Assembly (NCBI GenBank): GCA_032622095.1
Contig: CP136068.1
Span: 48,354,443 to 48,418,442 of the forward strand
Reading direction: 5' to 3'
Length of the DNA: 64,000 nt
Source of the DNA: Siphonodentalium dalli
Taxonomy: Eukaryota > Mollusca > Scaphopoda > Gadilida > Siphonodentaliidae
Below are positions 1-11,380 of this stretch, piece after piece. The notes below the pieces were generated by a model. The model saw only the letters and a list, made by a program, of their open reading frames with translations, had not been told where the DNA came from and searched no databases. Position 1 is the first letter of the stretch. Each line of letters starts with the position of its first letter. A program made the translations under genes and the position numbers.

Positions 1-134
1 CAGTGTGTGCACGTTAAAGAACGCTACTGGAGTCACCACAGGGTTATAAAGTTACTCGGCCGTGGTAGCACCTGGACCTCCACATAATCCTCAGAACATT
101 GAGGGCGATGGAGTATCGAGTAGATAGATAGATA
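1..134. repeat. Dispersed-repeat fragment ending in a GATA microsatellite
   Basis: The first ~30 bases contain a TGTGTGCACGTTAAAGAAC phrase that I associate with dispersed repeats of marine invertebrates. The stretch ends in about three GATA units at 122-134, directly before the start of the 8 kb duplicated segment. No coding frame is seen. The family assignment is from memory and weak. Confidence 0.35.
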
Positions 135-189
135 GTCAATCTGATAGAATTCCCAGAATCTCTTTAATATTGTCATGCCATGGCCAATT

Positions 190-840
190 TAACACTAAGT
201 GAACGTTCAGATTACCACGATACAATTGTAAGTAGGTAAAAAATAATATCATGCACTGTTTTATTTAAAAGCGAAATTGTGGCGTATCCTTGGTTATCCC
301 CATTTGCGACGTAATCACTAATCAGTCATGTGTATGTAAAAAGTGTGGCCTGAAGGAACGCATGATAGTCAATCACATGCTTTACAAAAAAACTGTGATT
401 TCATCATGTACGACATCGTAATCGTGTGAACAAACTATCCACGATCTCGTCGATCCCGGTTCCTCCACTTAAGATTATATCTTTCATCTGTACGTTCACT
501 GAGTGAACATTCATGATTCATATGACTACGATTCAATTGTAAGTGGACAGATTCCCATCTTGGGTAATAACCGATAGTTGGACTGCGCATGCTCACGACA
601 TGATCACGAGTTATATCAATGCAGATTTGCAAAAATTGTGACGTATCCTTGGTTACCTCCACTTGGTGAAATTTGCGTGTACGTAAAAATCGTACAAAGT
701 AAATAGAAATATCATAGGATAGTTAATCACGTGGTTAACCACCGATATTAAATATTCTCATCTGCGATGACATCGTAACAAACTATCCATGATTTTGTCA
801 GGCCCGATTCCTCCACTTACGATTGAATTATGGTCTTCTG
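190..840. repeat. Diverged two-unit tandem repeat (~330 bp)
   Basis: Two related halves lie at about 190-470 and 500-835. Each has, in order, a CACTAAGTGAACGTTC or GTTCACTGAGTGAAC phrase, 'acgattcaattgtaagtgg', 'gtgacgtatccttggtta', and 'gacatcgtaa...aaactatccacgat'. The equivalent pair is in copy 2 at about 42660-43370. The open frame at 435-662 on the minus strand lies inside it, and I consider it non-coding. Confidence 0.6.
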
Positions 841-1273
841 ACATCTGAATCGTCGAAAATGCTAATATTGTTGGAAGAATGAACTTTACACTTGGTTTTT
901 GAATATGTTTGCAAATTATGAAAATACATGCATCCATATCACATACATATATATGCAGCATACATGTACATGTATTTTTTCTTCAATTACAGAAATACCA
1001 GATTCATTAGCCATGGTGGATGCGGCATCATGCCCTCTCATCTTCAACATATGAAGATTGATTTCGCCCATGATTAGTCTAAGCGTCGGTCCTGTCTAGC
1101 TAGACACGTGGCAATGAACAATTGACAGGTGAAATATTACTGGAAGTCTGTTCGCCAAAATACCAGTGGTGAGTTTATAATCTACATGTATAGCTACCAT
1201 GCAGATGAATATTTGTACATTGTCACCAATACATGTATATACTGCTATCCTCAAAATTATGGACCTTAAAAAT

Positions 1274-1425
1274 GGGGGGGGGGGCAGGGGGGGGGGGGCG
1301 AAAAAAACTGCAGACACAGGGTGGAAAAAACTGTTTTCTTCGGTTTGGGTATCCCCCCCCCCCCCCCCAAAACAGCAAAAACTGCATTTTTTTTCCACTG
1401 ACCATTTGCCCGCCCCCCCCCAAAT
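1274..1425. repeat. Poly-G / poly-C runs in a foldback context
   Basis: There are runs of G (from 1274) followed by runs of C (1352 onward and ~1412 onward), separated by repeated 'gaaaaaactg' phrases. The G tract can therefore pair with the C tracts, or form G-quadruplexes. The copy-2 counterpart (43783-43928) has different run lengths. Several open frames through here (Gly/Pro-rich) are products of low complexity. Confidence 0.8.
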
Positions 1426-1643
1426 CAAATCTACCGCAGCCGGACAACAACTCGGTTTGACCGGAAAGCGAAAAAAACACCGGAGCATACAATTCACGAG
1501 AAGGTGCTTGTTAACTTAGTTTAGATTATTGTGACTAAAATGGTCATTGTCTACCAGTAGAACGCAGATTTGTACCTCGTGATGTCATGACATGTACAAA
1601 CATGTATATTGGTGATCGCAACGCTATGTATACACTTTAAAAA

Positions 1644-1973
1644 ATGACAACTAGTCATTACCTCGACTTTGAAAAAGATGCAAATGAGATGAGTGAGATA
1701 CCAGCATATAACTGTTTTCTGATACCATTGGAGGAGAAATTGTTTAATACATGGGATAGTTCTGCAGTAAAAATTTGCCAGATAAGCGATCGCAGGGTAG
1801 AATTCTGCAATTGACTGGTAGACACTGACATAGTTGGCATTATTAAGAGGGTTAATGGGGTCAATATCACATGTACACCAAGACAGTGGTTATCCAAAAT
1901 TGTTTTATGTGGATTGTATTACTCATGTATATATGATTTGGATATTAAGGTTAATCCATATTCTATAAAATGA
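1644..1973 (+). pseudogene. Disrupted copy of the 110-codon ORF found intact at 44154-44486
   Basis: The frame starts at ATG 1644 and ends at TGA 1971-1973. It matches the intact copy-2 ORF except for an in-frame loss of one codon near residue 11, one Thr/Lys replacement, one synonymous change, and a CGA to TGA change at 1812-1814 that stops it after 56 codons. I do not recognise the product. It has no signal peptide or membrane segment and no known motif. The minus strand of the same stretch is also open (1658-1897), so the coding strand is not certain. If the plus-strand ORF is real, this is its broken paralogue in the first copy of the duplication. Confidence 0.4.
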
Positions 1974-2039
1974 GAGAAAATTGAAGTTGTGAGTCTGAAA
2001 ATACATATTTGGAAAAATATTACATGCAAATTTTTTCCG

Positions 2040-2170
2040 ACAACCCCCCCCCCCCCCCCCCCTAAATGAATAAGGAAAAAATTTACGTGTAAATTTTTTA
2101 CGCCTAAGTCCTAAGTACCACCCCACCCCCCCGGTATGTTGTGTCCCGCAGTTGTTTTCCGGGGGGGATA
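2040..2170. repeat. Second poly-C / poly-G cluster
   Basis: A C run at 2045-2062, C-rich stretches at ~2118-2132 and a G run at ~2161-2167 surround 'aaatttttta' stretches. In copy 2 (44544-44660) the first C run is much shorter and the second longer, consistent with slippage. Confidence 0.75.
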
Positions 2171-2623
2171 CCTGGTAATGATCGCAGTATATACGGGCAG
2201 TATATGATATCCACCACGGTATCAAGTCGATTACTGTTGTGGAGCACCATGCAGTTATGATACACCAACAAATATCACACCAAAAGTTGAAAATTAAAAC
2301 AGCCACATGGATCTTGTTCAATGAACTTATATATGCATGAATAAGATGAATCACTAAATTATCTTTTCATGCTTGTTTGTGTAATGCCAATCAATGCAGC
2401 CTGACAACATGGATGGGTGGAGTTTATAAATTGACAGCCTAAACAATGTTGGCAACTTAAAAGTTCATTATGTGCTACATTTAACTCCCGTATATACAAT
2501 ACAATTTTTCTATCAGCGTTCCCATGTCCTATATTTGGAATAATATATACATGTACATGTAACGAAGGCCATCCGTTCCACAGATAGGAGGAAAAACACT
2601 GCATTTTATTTTCATGCATGCGA

Positions 2624-2789
2624 AACATGACAACATGCATATGGGGTGTAACATGACAACATGCATATGCCATATGGGGTGTAACATGACAACATGCATA
2701 TGGGGTGTAACATGACAACATGCATATGGGGTGTAACATGACAACATGCATATGGGGTGTGACATGACAACATGCATATGGGGTGTAAC
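2624..2789 (+). repeat. 26-bp minisatellite, about 6 units (copy 1)
   Basis: The unit is aacatgacaacatgcatatg followed by gggtgt. The second unit carries a 10-bp internal duplication (catatg repeated). The open frames that cross it on the minus strand (repeats of 'HVVMLHPICMLSCYTP' type) reflect only the repeat. Confidence 0.95.
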
Positions 2790-3450
2790 TGTGGTATATG
2801 CAACGTTGAAACTGTACTAGTAACCATAATGAGGTGTTGGAGGTTACTGTGCTTTATATATCTTTAATACTGCAGTATTAACGGGGGCACTATACTAAGA
2901 GGTGGCCAATTACTTTGAGTATACATGTAGCCATACCTCACACATGGAACAGGGCTTGACTTATTTTTAGGTACATGGAAAAATAGGTACGCAGAGCAAT
3001 ACATAACACCTAGTCTGCTTCGTATATTTTACATAAATATCAACCGATTTGGTGCAGTGTTGAAGCGGTAACCTTTCTAGTACTGCTGTGTTAGAAGTTG
3101 CTGGTGTGAGACCACACAAGCCATATTTCTGAATAAATCCTGAAAAATTACCCACAATCCTGAGGTTAAGTGGTCACTTACTTTGGGCATTACTGTAATT
3201 CCCTGACATTCCCCCAATCTTTGACTAAAAGAAAATTCACCCTTTTGATATCATTTGACCATGAAATGGCCCGAAAAAGATGTTTTATGAGATTTACGTT
3301 TGTTTTTTATTTAATTTTGTTTGTTCAAGTAACATATCAAATGAGTGAAATTTTATTTTAGTCATTCATGTGGGTATTGTTAGTGGGGAGATATTTAAGG
3401 GGAGGTATCCTGTTACAACGGTATATGCTACTAGTATATGTACATAAGTA

Positions 3451-3597
3451 TTAACTGTCATGTGGACTGTTTTTATGGAGATGTAACCGTGAGGTAAGTG
3501 GACATAACTTGTGTAAAACCCAAAGGGTTTTACATACAAGTTATGACCACTTTCCTCACGGTTACATCTCCATTAAAATAGTCCACATGACAGTTAA
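3451..3597. repeat. Long near-perfect hairpin (arms ~71 bp)
   Basis: The arms at 3451-3521 and 3527-3597 are reverse complements with few mismatches around a tip reading AAACCCAAAGGGTTT. The element starts TTAACTGTCATG and ends CATGACAGTTAA. The same hairpin in copy 2 (45912-46051) lacks 7 bp at the tip. Confidence 0.92.
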
Positions 3598-5386
3598 TCC
3601 TTATATTTATATACATTTAGCGAAAAAGCCACTTTTGTAAATGTATTTAAATTGAATAGTGTATCGTGACAAAAAACAGCCCAAAGTACCCAATAGCACC
3701 CTTGGCAAAAGTTAATAGGAACAATTTCTCTTCATATTGCAACCAGATGATGTATTAAGTCAATCCTGCGCGAGTCCAAATGCTCCCAAAACATTACGCG
3801 TTCGTCTTTCCAAACCCAATGACGTATGTATGGTGTTGTGAGCTTGGTGTTATGAGCCGTTGCGCATTCACCGAGAAATAACTGCAACTAGCCACGTGGG
3901 CGCCGACCAATCAGTATGCTGGATTTAGTGATGACAACACTTAGTATGTAAATATATGTATTTGTAGCTGATTCTGACCAACATGCAGCGTTTGAATGGA
4001 TAACATTACTGTTATAACTGCCCCTCCACCCCCGGTGATTAATTTGGACCGTACATCTTAATAATATGTACATGATTAGTCATTCCGCTTTTCTGATGTC
4101 ATTACAAGCATTCAAATCTTATTTTTCAGACAGGAGGAGCTGCCTGACTGGATTGAGACATACACATTTCATTCAAGGCATGATATCTGACAACCAATCA
4201 TAGAATCATGTTTCCTGAGTGTTTCTTGCAGATAATGATTACCCTTGATACCAATATTATTAATTCTGTCCAGGACTGGATGAGGAAGGATTTCAAATGT
4301 TATTCGGTGTACATGTAACGGATACATGTAATCTAGATGTTATCGGTATTCGTCCATGCATGACATAATGTGAGTTGTTGCTTTGTGACAGTCCTGGCTA
4401 TATACATGTACCATATGTATGCCAATGGACGGTATGCACTGAATCCAGTACTGTGCAGCGAAGGGGAGGCTTTAATATATAACCAAATGATGACCAATGT
4501 CTTCATCAAAGGCAAAAATGACACATCAATTCCTTCCTTGATGGAGACCGATCAGTGACGTCTACATTTTATCAGACTTAGTGGTGAAAATCTTGGCAAG
4601 TGAAGTTAGTGAATTCAATTCTACAACATACATGTACCTGTATGCTTCTGTATGTACCTGTATGAGTCTCAGAAAATGTGCACTATGGCATCCAGTGTAT
4701 GCATAACCTTTGTTATACCGTACTTCATACTACATTGACCAGAATTTGGAGGTGTACCAGTTTCATATCTCTACACAAACCACAACAGTACCCATGGATC
4801 AGTCTCAAGCCTTGTTTCTGAGCTTGTCTGAAGGATATGAACTTTTAAAGATATATTATGCACTTGTTCTGGTGCGTGAAACTGATCAGTTAGTACCAAG
4901 GCGCTATGCCAACTGGAATAAGGTAGCATTCTACTAACATAGCCGAAAATCGAAAGCAAATCAACCGTAATACTCCATAGAAAACATTGTCTGAACTACG
5001 CTCAATTGTGAATATTTACTACTCGATTCGGGGCGCATCTATCGGCGATAATATAACGAAAACGAGTTCGCCTTTGATAGTTACTGCATTTAATTATGTA
5101 TACGAATGATGGTGTGTGTTGTTAATTTGGATATAATGTTTGTAAAAAGTACTACTTTTAACAAGATTATTCTCCATTTATATTTTATCACCCTATTGGA
5201 GTGTTTCACATCACTTCAAGTGACACATTTTTGCAGCATGTCAATATAATCAGATTCATGTACATGTACACACATACAGGCCTTAAAATCCATCACAGAA
5301 TAAAAATATTCTGATGTTCCTTTATCTTTGTCAACCTGCTGTATCACCAAGTAATCTGTACAAGGAGCTTAATGTGGCTTAGACAT

Positions 5387-6286
5387 AGAGCACATTCATT
5401 TGTTGCATATATTCTGTTGAGTATACAAGGAGATGGTCTCATAAATGGCCGGATTTAGTGTACCCTTTAATGCTTGTAATACATGCATGTACTAGTACCT
5501 GTTTAGACCAAGTTTTCCCTGTCCACAACTTGTGGTATCGGTTGGGTTTATGCTGTTTTGGACCGAGTCCCATCCCGATACTCTTCTATAATGGACTTTA
5601 CGCCCAGAATTGTGGGTTGAAGTTATCTTGATTGTAGCACTACCAGTATTTCGTCAGATTAGGTCAAAGTGACGCTTTTTTATAAGAACATAGAGGGCAG
5701 CCTTTCCCAAGCGTGATGATTTCAAACCTACATATACTTAAAGTAATTGACCATCTCTAACGTGGTGTTACCCAGGTAATGCTGTGGTATTACACTGCAG
5801 TAATTTCCAACACCATGGTAAGGTTGTCACTTGAACACAAAACAGCACCACGATGGATGCGGTATGCAATTAAAATGCAGTGATTCTCCTTATATCTTTG
5901 GAACTTAAAGGAATGGATGGCCTTCGTTATAGGTTATAATTTATAAATAACATTTACAAAAAGTTTCCCAAGAATATACTAATAGTATAGGATAATGTTC
6001 ATATGAATGCGTTATTATCCACAAAACACACTTTGTGTGAGTCAATCGTTTGTTTATATACAGCAGTAAATAGTGAGCGATAAGTAAAACACTCAACACC
6101 GTTGCGATTGTTTAATTGAGCGATTCATGGTGACCCATTCAACACTTCAAAATCTTGAGAGGTTATAGAAGAGTAGCCGGACAGGACTCGATCCAAAACA
6201 GTTTCAACTGCAGTAATGCTCTAAGTAATCAACTCCTGAACCACAGCAGAATTATGGGTAACTTTTCAGGATTTAGTTGGAAATAT
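5387..6286. other. Copy-1-specific spacer between homologous blocks
   Basis: About 900 bp with no counterpart in copy 2. No coding exon is recognised. It ends inside the left arm of a foldback element (6211-6423), where homology to copy 2 resumes. Confidence 0.8.
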
Positions 6287-6423
6287 GGCTTGTTGCCATT
6301 CATCGGAAAGCTCTCAGAGAGCTTTCTGATGAATGGCAACAAGCCATATTTCCGACTAAATCCTGAAAAGTTACCCATAATTCTACTGTGTTTAAGGAGT
6401 CGATTATACTCTGGGCATTACTG
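6211..6423. mobile_element. Palindromic MITE, Tc1/mariner-like ends
   Basis: The element starts CAGTAATGC and ends GGGCATTACTG, followed by TA. The two halves are inverted copies of each other, meeting at ~6312 in 'aaagctctcagagagcttt'. A complete relative at 48130-48313 is flanked by TA on both sides. CAGT-type ends at TA sites fit a non-autonomous Tc1/mariner-type element. There is no transposase. Confidence 0.8.
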
Positions 6424-7096
6424 TATTCGATATCTCAAGCTGTTGCATACCGAAAAGACTTGGGCTAGTACCTGAACAGTAAACCTGCAATCTGCATGAT
6501 TCATGAAACAGCTATTGAAACCATGCTGTATATACTTAGAATTACACAATTTTGTTTATGGGTTTGTTGATATGACACGAGTGCTAGCGCACAATGACGG
6601 AATGAACAGCACACCCTAGAGTTCTATCTTTCCTCAATGGCACAAGTGCTGTATCAACAAATCCATTAATACAAGTGTCTTTCTGTGTTTATTACACATC
6701 ACCCGTCCTAGAATATGTGCATTTAAAAATACAGGGTTACGATGTTTATTAAGGCACATACAGTGCTTGTTTTGTCATGTGTGATGAATTTTTATCCTAT
6801 CGTTTGAACTGGATACTCAAATAACAGAAATTGTTATATATTATTTTTGCAACCGACAGATTTGAGGTAACTCTTTCTATAAATATATTGAAAATCATGT
6901 GTCGGGATGTAATATTAGCAATCAATATATTTTTTGTTGCGTATATAGGTTTATACAATTTTAAGAGGCAGAACAAGATACAGGTACTTTGTATAGTTTC
7001 ATTTCGCGAATGTACACAGTATCTTGTTTGGCCACTTGCAATTTTAGAAACCCATAACTGTAACGAGAAATTGTTGACTGTATATTTAAAGTTTAA

Positions 7097-7588
7097 AGGT
7101 ACGGGAGGACTTGGCGGTGGGTATGCTGTGAAAATATTTCCACCGGTCAAAAACCGCCACAAACAGAAAGAATATTAAAATGCAGACAGACTTTGTCCGT
7201 ATACAAATAAGAAATATCGCATAAACAGTATGTTATTGTCATATGTTTGACCATTCTTATGTAAACAAAAGCATAAAAAGGTACTTTCCTGGTGTTTGTT
7301 TATATTATGATGGTAAACATAAAGAGCGTTCATTGTTGCTGAATTTTGATATGGAACGAATAAAGAGCATTTATATCATTTGTGTGTGATTAGCCAGTAA
7401 CACTGTGCTGCCTTCTGTAACACAATCAGGCTCCTGCTTAGGTAAAATATAGTAGGTCTTTATGATAGCATGCTGTTTACGCGATGGTCATGTTTATATG
7501 AACAAAACTGTATGCGTTTTAATGTTTTTCTGTTTACGGTGATTGAAACAAATATGAATATTTTCGACAACTAAGGTCTCCCGTGCCT
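7097..7588. mobile_element. TTAA-flanked inverted-repeat element (Kolobok- or piggyBac-like)
   Basis: The ends are AGGTACGGGAGGACTT (left) and the inverse of AGGCACGGGAGACCTT (right), each bordered by TTAA (7093-7096 and 7589-7592). TTAA duplication is shared by piggyBac and Kolobok elements. The AGGCAC-type end resembles Kolobok MITEs as I remember them. No transposase reading frame is present in the 492 bp. Confidence 0.7.
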
Positions 7589-7599
7589 TTAAGCCCCCT

Positions 7600-8218
7600 T
7601 ATTGTCTCTATTTTTATATTCAGAATAAATGTCAATTGTATATTTTAAAACACAATTGAAATTATATATTAATTTAAAATTAAATGTTTTTCATAATTAA
7701 GAATTGTTTTCTAATATATCTTTCCTAATTGGGGAAAATATTCCTAGTTAAGAAAACTTGTTTTCCTCACTTAGATTTATTTTCCTGCTTGAGAAAATCT
7801 CATTCTAGAAAAAATTGGCATCACTTAAGAAAAAATATCTTGACGATATTTCTTACTATAGAAAATATAATTTCTTGTTCTAGATTAATTGTATAGCTTT
7901 CTTAAATTTCTAGCTATTCTCCCAAGATAATCGCAGTATCTTAAACTTATCTTATTTCAAGAAAAATAAACTTATGTGAGAAAAACAATCTTTCCTACAT
8001 TAAGAAAAAAAATCTATACTAAGATTTTTTTACTAGGATTTTCTTACTAAGATTACTGTGTTTTCTTAAAGAAATTTTCTCAGACAAGAAATTATCCCAC
8101 CCTTTCATTTCTTGACCTAGAAAATATGTTTTTCTTATTTTTCTAGCTATTCTCCCAAGATAATATCTCATTTCAAGATTATTTTTTTCCTGAATTGAGA
8201 AAATATTTTTGGCAGTGT
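7600..8218. mobile_element. AAGAAAA-rich element ending in GGCAGTG
   Basis: This stretch is very AT-rich and full of alternating 'ttcttaa', 'aagaaaa' and 'ttctagc' phrases. It ends in TTTTTGGCAGTG at 8218. The inverse of this end (CACTGCCAAAAATA) starts a related AAGAAAA-rich stretch at 37687, so it is a recurrent terminus. I could not find the opposite end. Confidence 0.55.
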
Positions 8219-8796
8219 GACTATAACTAAGCAACACACACGATGAAGCTACGTGTTTTAGTTACTAAAGTCACAAAATCTTATTTATATTGGTCTGATT
8301 GTCGCTCAAGTGTAATGCATTGTGACTTACGTACTGCCACAAATACTATAAAAAGGTAGTACTTAAAATGTGATTATGTATAACACATATTATTGTGGAA
8401 TGGGAGACAACTAATAAAACATAGACCAAAATTTCACATTTTTCCAATGAAAATATTGTTCATTACAGAAAGCCAGCAGTGGATGCAAACACAACGAAAT
8501 GGAAATACCGACAGTATCAGGTGATTCGGAATGCAGCACAATAACAGGTATGCACGGGCACCAGACACAAGATATGTTATACATGTAGAGTCGCACACCA
8601 TCATCAGATATTGTTTAAATATTAACAAATAGAAAGTGCAAGAATCTTATAGCCAAGTTATAGATAGATAGATAGATACTCTAATGCGCAATCGCTATAC
8701 GGATACAGGATATGGCTAAGAAAGAAAAAAACAAAAATATATACATAAACATGCAAATAAAATATATGACTAGAATATTTGTGCTGAATGATTACA

Positions 8797-10500
8797 GTGT
8801 TATTGTCGTAATATTTCGGCTTCAATTAAATATTTACTTAGAGCTCTGCTCAGTTGTTTATCATTAGATATGAATATTTCTTGAAGCTTTTGGCGTTCGT
8901 CTAACACATCGTAATTTGATATCACATTCTTCTCGTAACTGCTAAAGACTTGCCTGGGACTGTGGTACTTAGGGCAGTGTAATAACAAGTGAGACTCATC
9001 TTCAATATGTTTATCTTTAGCGTGAATATTATAATAATAATAATAATAAATAGTTTTTATATAGCGCTTTATCCCATATGGCCCAGAGCGCTTATGACTA
9101 CATTGTTTGCAAGTCCGTTCCTATACGGGGATTGGATTAGGTTTCACATGTCTGCCTATTTCTATTTCTAGCTTGTGCGAGCTTGTAACAAGTTTCGATA
9201 TTGGACGTCTTTCATTTCGAGATAACGTTGTTAAATAAGAAGCCCTTGTTTCAAAATATGTTTTGATTTTTTGCCATAAATTCTAATTGACTTTTTTGCA
9301 CATGCACCTTTTATATCAAGGTGCCTCCATGCTTGTCGGAAATGGTCTTGTAATCGGGATTGAAATTTCTCCCCAAAAGTATCTATGTTGACCGATTTTG
9401 GTGATTCCCACACGTACCCAAATCCATATTTATATAAGTTATTTGTAATACACTGTAACCACTCATTATCCGCATAACAAGAAATCAATTCTAAACATGT
9501 ATAAACCAATCGTTTCTCACACAAAGTGTTAGCTCGAAGCCAATAGAGTATCATGTTCCTTAATACAATGATATAGATCGGAAATCTACCCATTTCGGCT
9601 CGTACAGCCATATTAGATGTGTTCCTAAATAATCCCAAAATTCGTTTACAAAATTGTATGTGGAATTTTTCGGAAGGAACCTCCATTTCGTTTAAGTATT
9701 CGTCTAGACGCCCAAGAAGAATGCTGGCATACATTTTCCCAAGAACACTAGTTAATGTCAGACCCCGCATCTGGTCCGGGGAATTTGCATTATTACATTT
9801 TGGAATAGCAACAACTATGCCTTCAGTCCATTTGCTGGGTATATGTCCCTTACTAAGAACCAAATTAAAAAGACGTGTTAACAGTGGGAGAGTATATACT
9901 TTAGAAGCTTTCAGCATTTCTGCGTTAATGTTGTCAGGGCCGGCCGATTTTCCGATTTTTAAATTACGCAACGCTTTTTCAACATCTTCTGTAGATATGT
10001 CATAATCAGGCTGATTATTGGAGGAGATATTTTGTTCCATGTCAGATGTACCATGGATGTTATCAGAAAAATGGTCACCGGTGTCGTCCGTTTTCTGTCC
10101 GAGATTTTTATAGGGTTCGTAGAGTTCAACGGGGCTAACTGATTGCGACATTTTATTTGAATTAGAGGATTCGCGATCCAATTGTTTAACTAGCGCCCAG
10201 TATTCCTTCGGCTTATTGTTTTGCATGTGTACCAGTTGCCCATATATATTACTCCGATAATCACCACGTTTCCTTTTTATGAGTTTTATATTGACGTTTT
10301 AGCGAAAAATAATTTTCCCGGACGACTGGATCATAGTGCTGAGCATTAAGTTCCCGTGCACAAAGCTTCAATTGTTGTTTCTTTCCACGACGAAAGTTAC
10401 ATCACATGGAGCTTGTGTCCATTTATTTGTGCTGCCTTTCCCGATGTTGTGAGATTGATAATGGGTTATAGGATCGTCGCCCGGGTTTAGTTTCTTGTTT
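8797..10500 (-). pseudogene. LINE ORF2 reverse-transcriptase remnant with internal deletion
   Basis: This is a decayed non-LTR retrotransposon. The main open part (9231-10226) shows the N-terminal reverse-transcriptase blocks: a GKSAGPDNINAEMLK motif, a GHIPSKWTEG stretch with IPK, and RGLTLTSVLGKMYASILLGRL. It then jumps in frame at about 9680 to the post-RT region (FHIQFCKRILGLFRNTSNMA, then GRFPIY). The catalytic palm including the expected (F/Y)xDD box is absent. After a single stop at 9231 the frame continues (QRYLEMKDVQYRNLLQAR). It is then split by a ~140-bp insertion (about 9023-9165) and resumes as DESHLLLHCPKYHSPRQVF down to ~8800. Upstream of 10226 a frameshift near 10270 separates further LINE-like sequence (RELNAQHYDPVVREN). 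The type resembles the Jockey/RTE-X-like LINEs of marine invertebrates. The clade is a guess. The element cannot encode an active enzyme. Confidence 0.9.
9023..9170. repeat. Short dispersed repeat inserted in the LINE
   Basis: It begins with an AATAATAAT microsatellite (about 9031-9050) and contains 'tttttatatagcgctttatc' and 'cagagcgctta'. These are hallmarks of a common short dispersed repeat in marine invertebrate genomes. It interrupts the LINE C-terminal coding region. Confidence 0.6.
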
Positions 10501-10569
10501 TAATCGTATCACGATTGTCCGTTGATGCCGATCGCGTTACTACTCCGTCTTTGTTTGTGTTGGTTGCCG

Positions 10570-10865
10570 CCATATATATATATATATATCTTTATTATCC
10601 TCCATATATGGAGATTCATATATGAATGTTTATATTATGAGAACAAACACAATTTGGTACATAACACAGTGTATAAAAAAATTAAGATTACAAACATATC
10701 TACAACACATGTCTCAATATGTATGATGAACCAACTAAACATGCACATATACACACATTCATGCACTACAAAAGGTAGACATTCCATTCTACAGCCATAT
10801 CGTACTTACATACAGAGAAATAGCATACTCCGAGACGACCAAGCCGGAGTTGGACCCACTTCAGT

Positions 10866-10904
<39 letters not shown>

Positions 10905-11130
10905 AAGACCCACAAACGCCAATGCCTTTGTGCAGTCTTACCGACTCGGAGCCGACCATTTCCCAGCACCACTCATGTGTGTATATATATATATACAGCC
11001 ATATCGTACTTACAGACATACAGGCGACAGTCAGACAAGCAGGCATACGAGACAAACAAACAAACGACAGACATACATACATACAGACTAATGTACTTAC
11101 TGGTAAAACAATACACAGATACATGTGATA
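10570..11130. repeat. Microsatellite-rich retroelement tail
   Basis: It starts with (TA)n and 'tctttattatcctcc' (the inverse of a GGA..AATAAAGA tail). It then contains a (CT)n tract at 10868-10902, a TATA run at ~10981-10993 and irregular ACAG/ACAA repeats. A similar layout recurs at 20935-21400, suggesting the same retroelement 3' end in reverse orientation. The long open frames here are repeat artefacts. Confidence 0.6.
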
Positions 11131-11230
11131 TATACAGATAAAGTCGCTAAGTAGGTCATCGTTTCTCTATAAGGAGCCTGTGAATTTTGCGATAAAATAC
11201 ATTTAAATTTGCTCGGTGGATAAACAGAAC

Positions 11231-11370
11231 ATCCACATAGTGTAGCTGAATAGAGAATTTATTTTTGCTCGTATGTGGGCATATATTTGGCTCGCCTATA
11301 GAGGCTCGCCAAATAGATGCCCACATACTCGCAAAAATAAATTCTTTATTCAACTCCACTATGCGGATAT
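11231..11370. repeat. Foldback element (arms ~68 bp)
   Basis: The left arm (atccacatag...gtatgtgggcatatatttggc) and right arm (gccaaatagatgcccacatac...atgcggat) are inverted copies around 'tatagag' at about 11298-11303. There is no coding sequence. Confidence 0.8.
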
Positions 11371-11380
11371 TCTCTATTTG

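Larger units (their letters stand above)
135..5386 (+). repeat. Segmental duplication, copy 1, block A
   Basis: This block aligns in the same orientation with 42601-47858, differing by scattered substitutions and small indels. Examples are a ~58-bp deletion near 230, one minisatellite unit, and different poly-G/poly-C lengths. The homology stops abruptly after 5386 ('ttagacat'). The block contains a pseudogene-like ORF, a 26-bp minisatellite, a long hairpin and several G/C homopolymer runs, described separately. The rest of the block shows no gene I recognise. Confidence 0.95.
6287..8218 (+). repeat. Segmental duplication, copy 1, block B
   Basis: This block aligns with 48589-50554 in the same orientation. 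Homology begins inside a foldback arm ('ggcttgttgcc') and ends exactly at a '...TTTTTGGCAGTG' transposon-like terminus. The block contains a TTAA-flanked element (7097-7588) and an AAGAAA-rich element. The two overlapping open frames at 6797-7178 are on opposite strands and show no protein signature. Confidence 0.95.

Noticed and set aside
1096-1497. 133-residue Gly/Pro-rich protein on the minus strand
   Set aside because: The frame exists only because of poly-C/poly-G runs whose lengths differ between the duplicate copies.
2359-2827. Repeat protein encoded by the 26-bp minisatellite
   Set aside because: 26 is not a multiple of three, so the reading frame drifts through the array. Overlapping frames are equally open.
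135-8218. The 8 kb duplicate as one giant transposon (Helitron or Maverick)
   Set aside because: It has no shared terminal inverted repeats, no TC...CTRR ends, no target duplication and no replication or transposase genes.
9231-10226. Functional reverse transcriptase
   Set aside because: The catalytic palm is missing, and the flanking LINE sequence has stops, a frameshift and an insertion.
10522-11091. 189-residue protein
   Set aside because: It is made of microsatellite-derived sequence (TA, CT, ACAG repeats), with the same artefact at 21110-21373.
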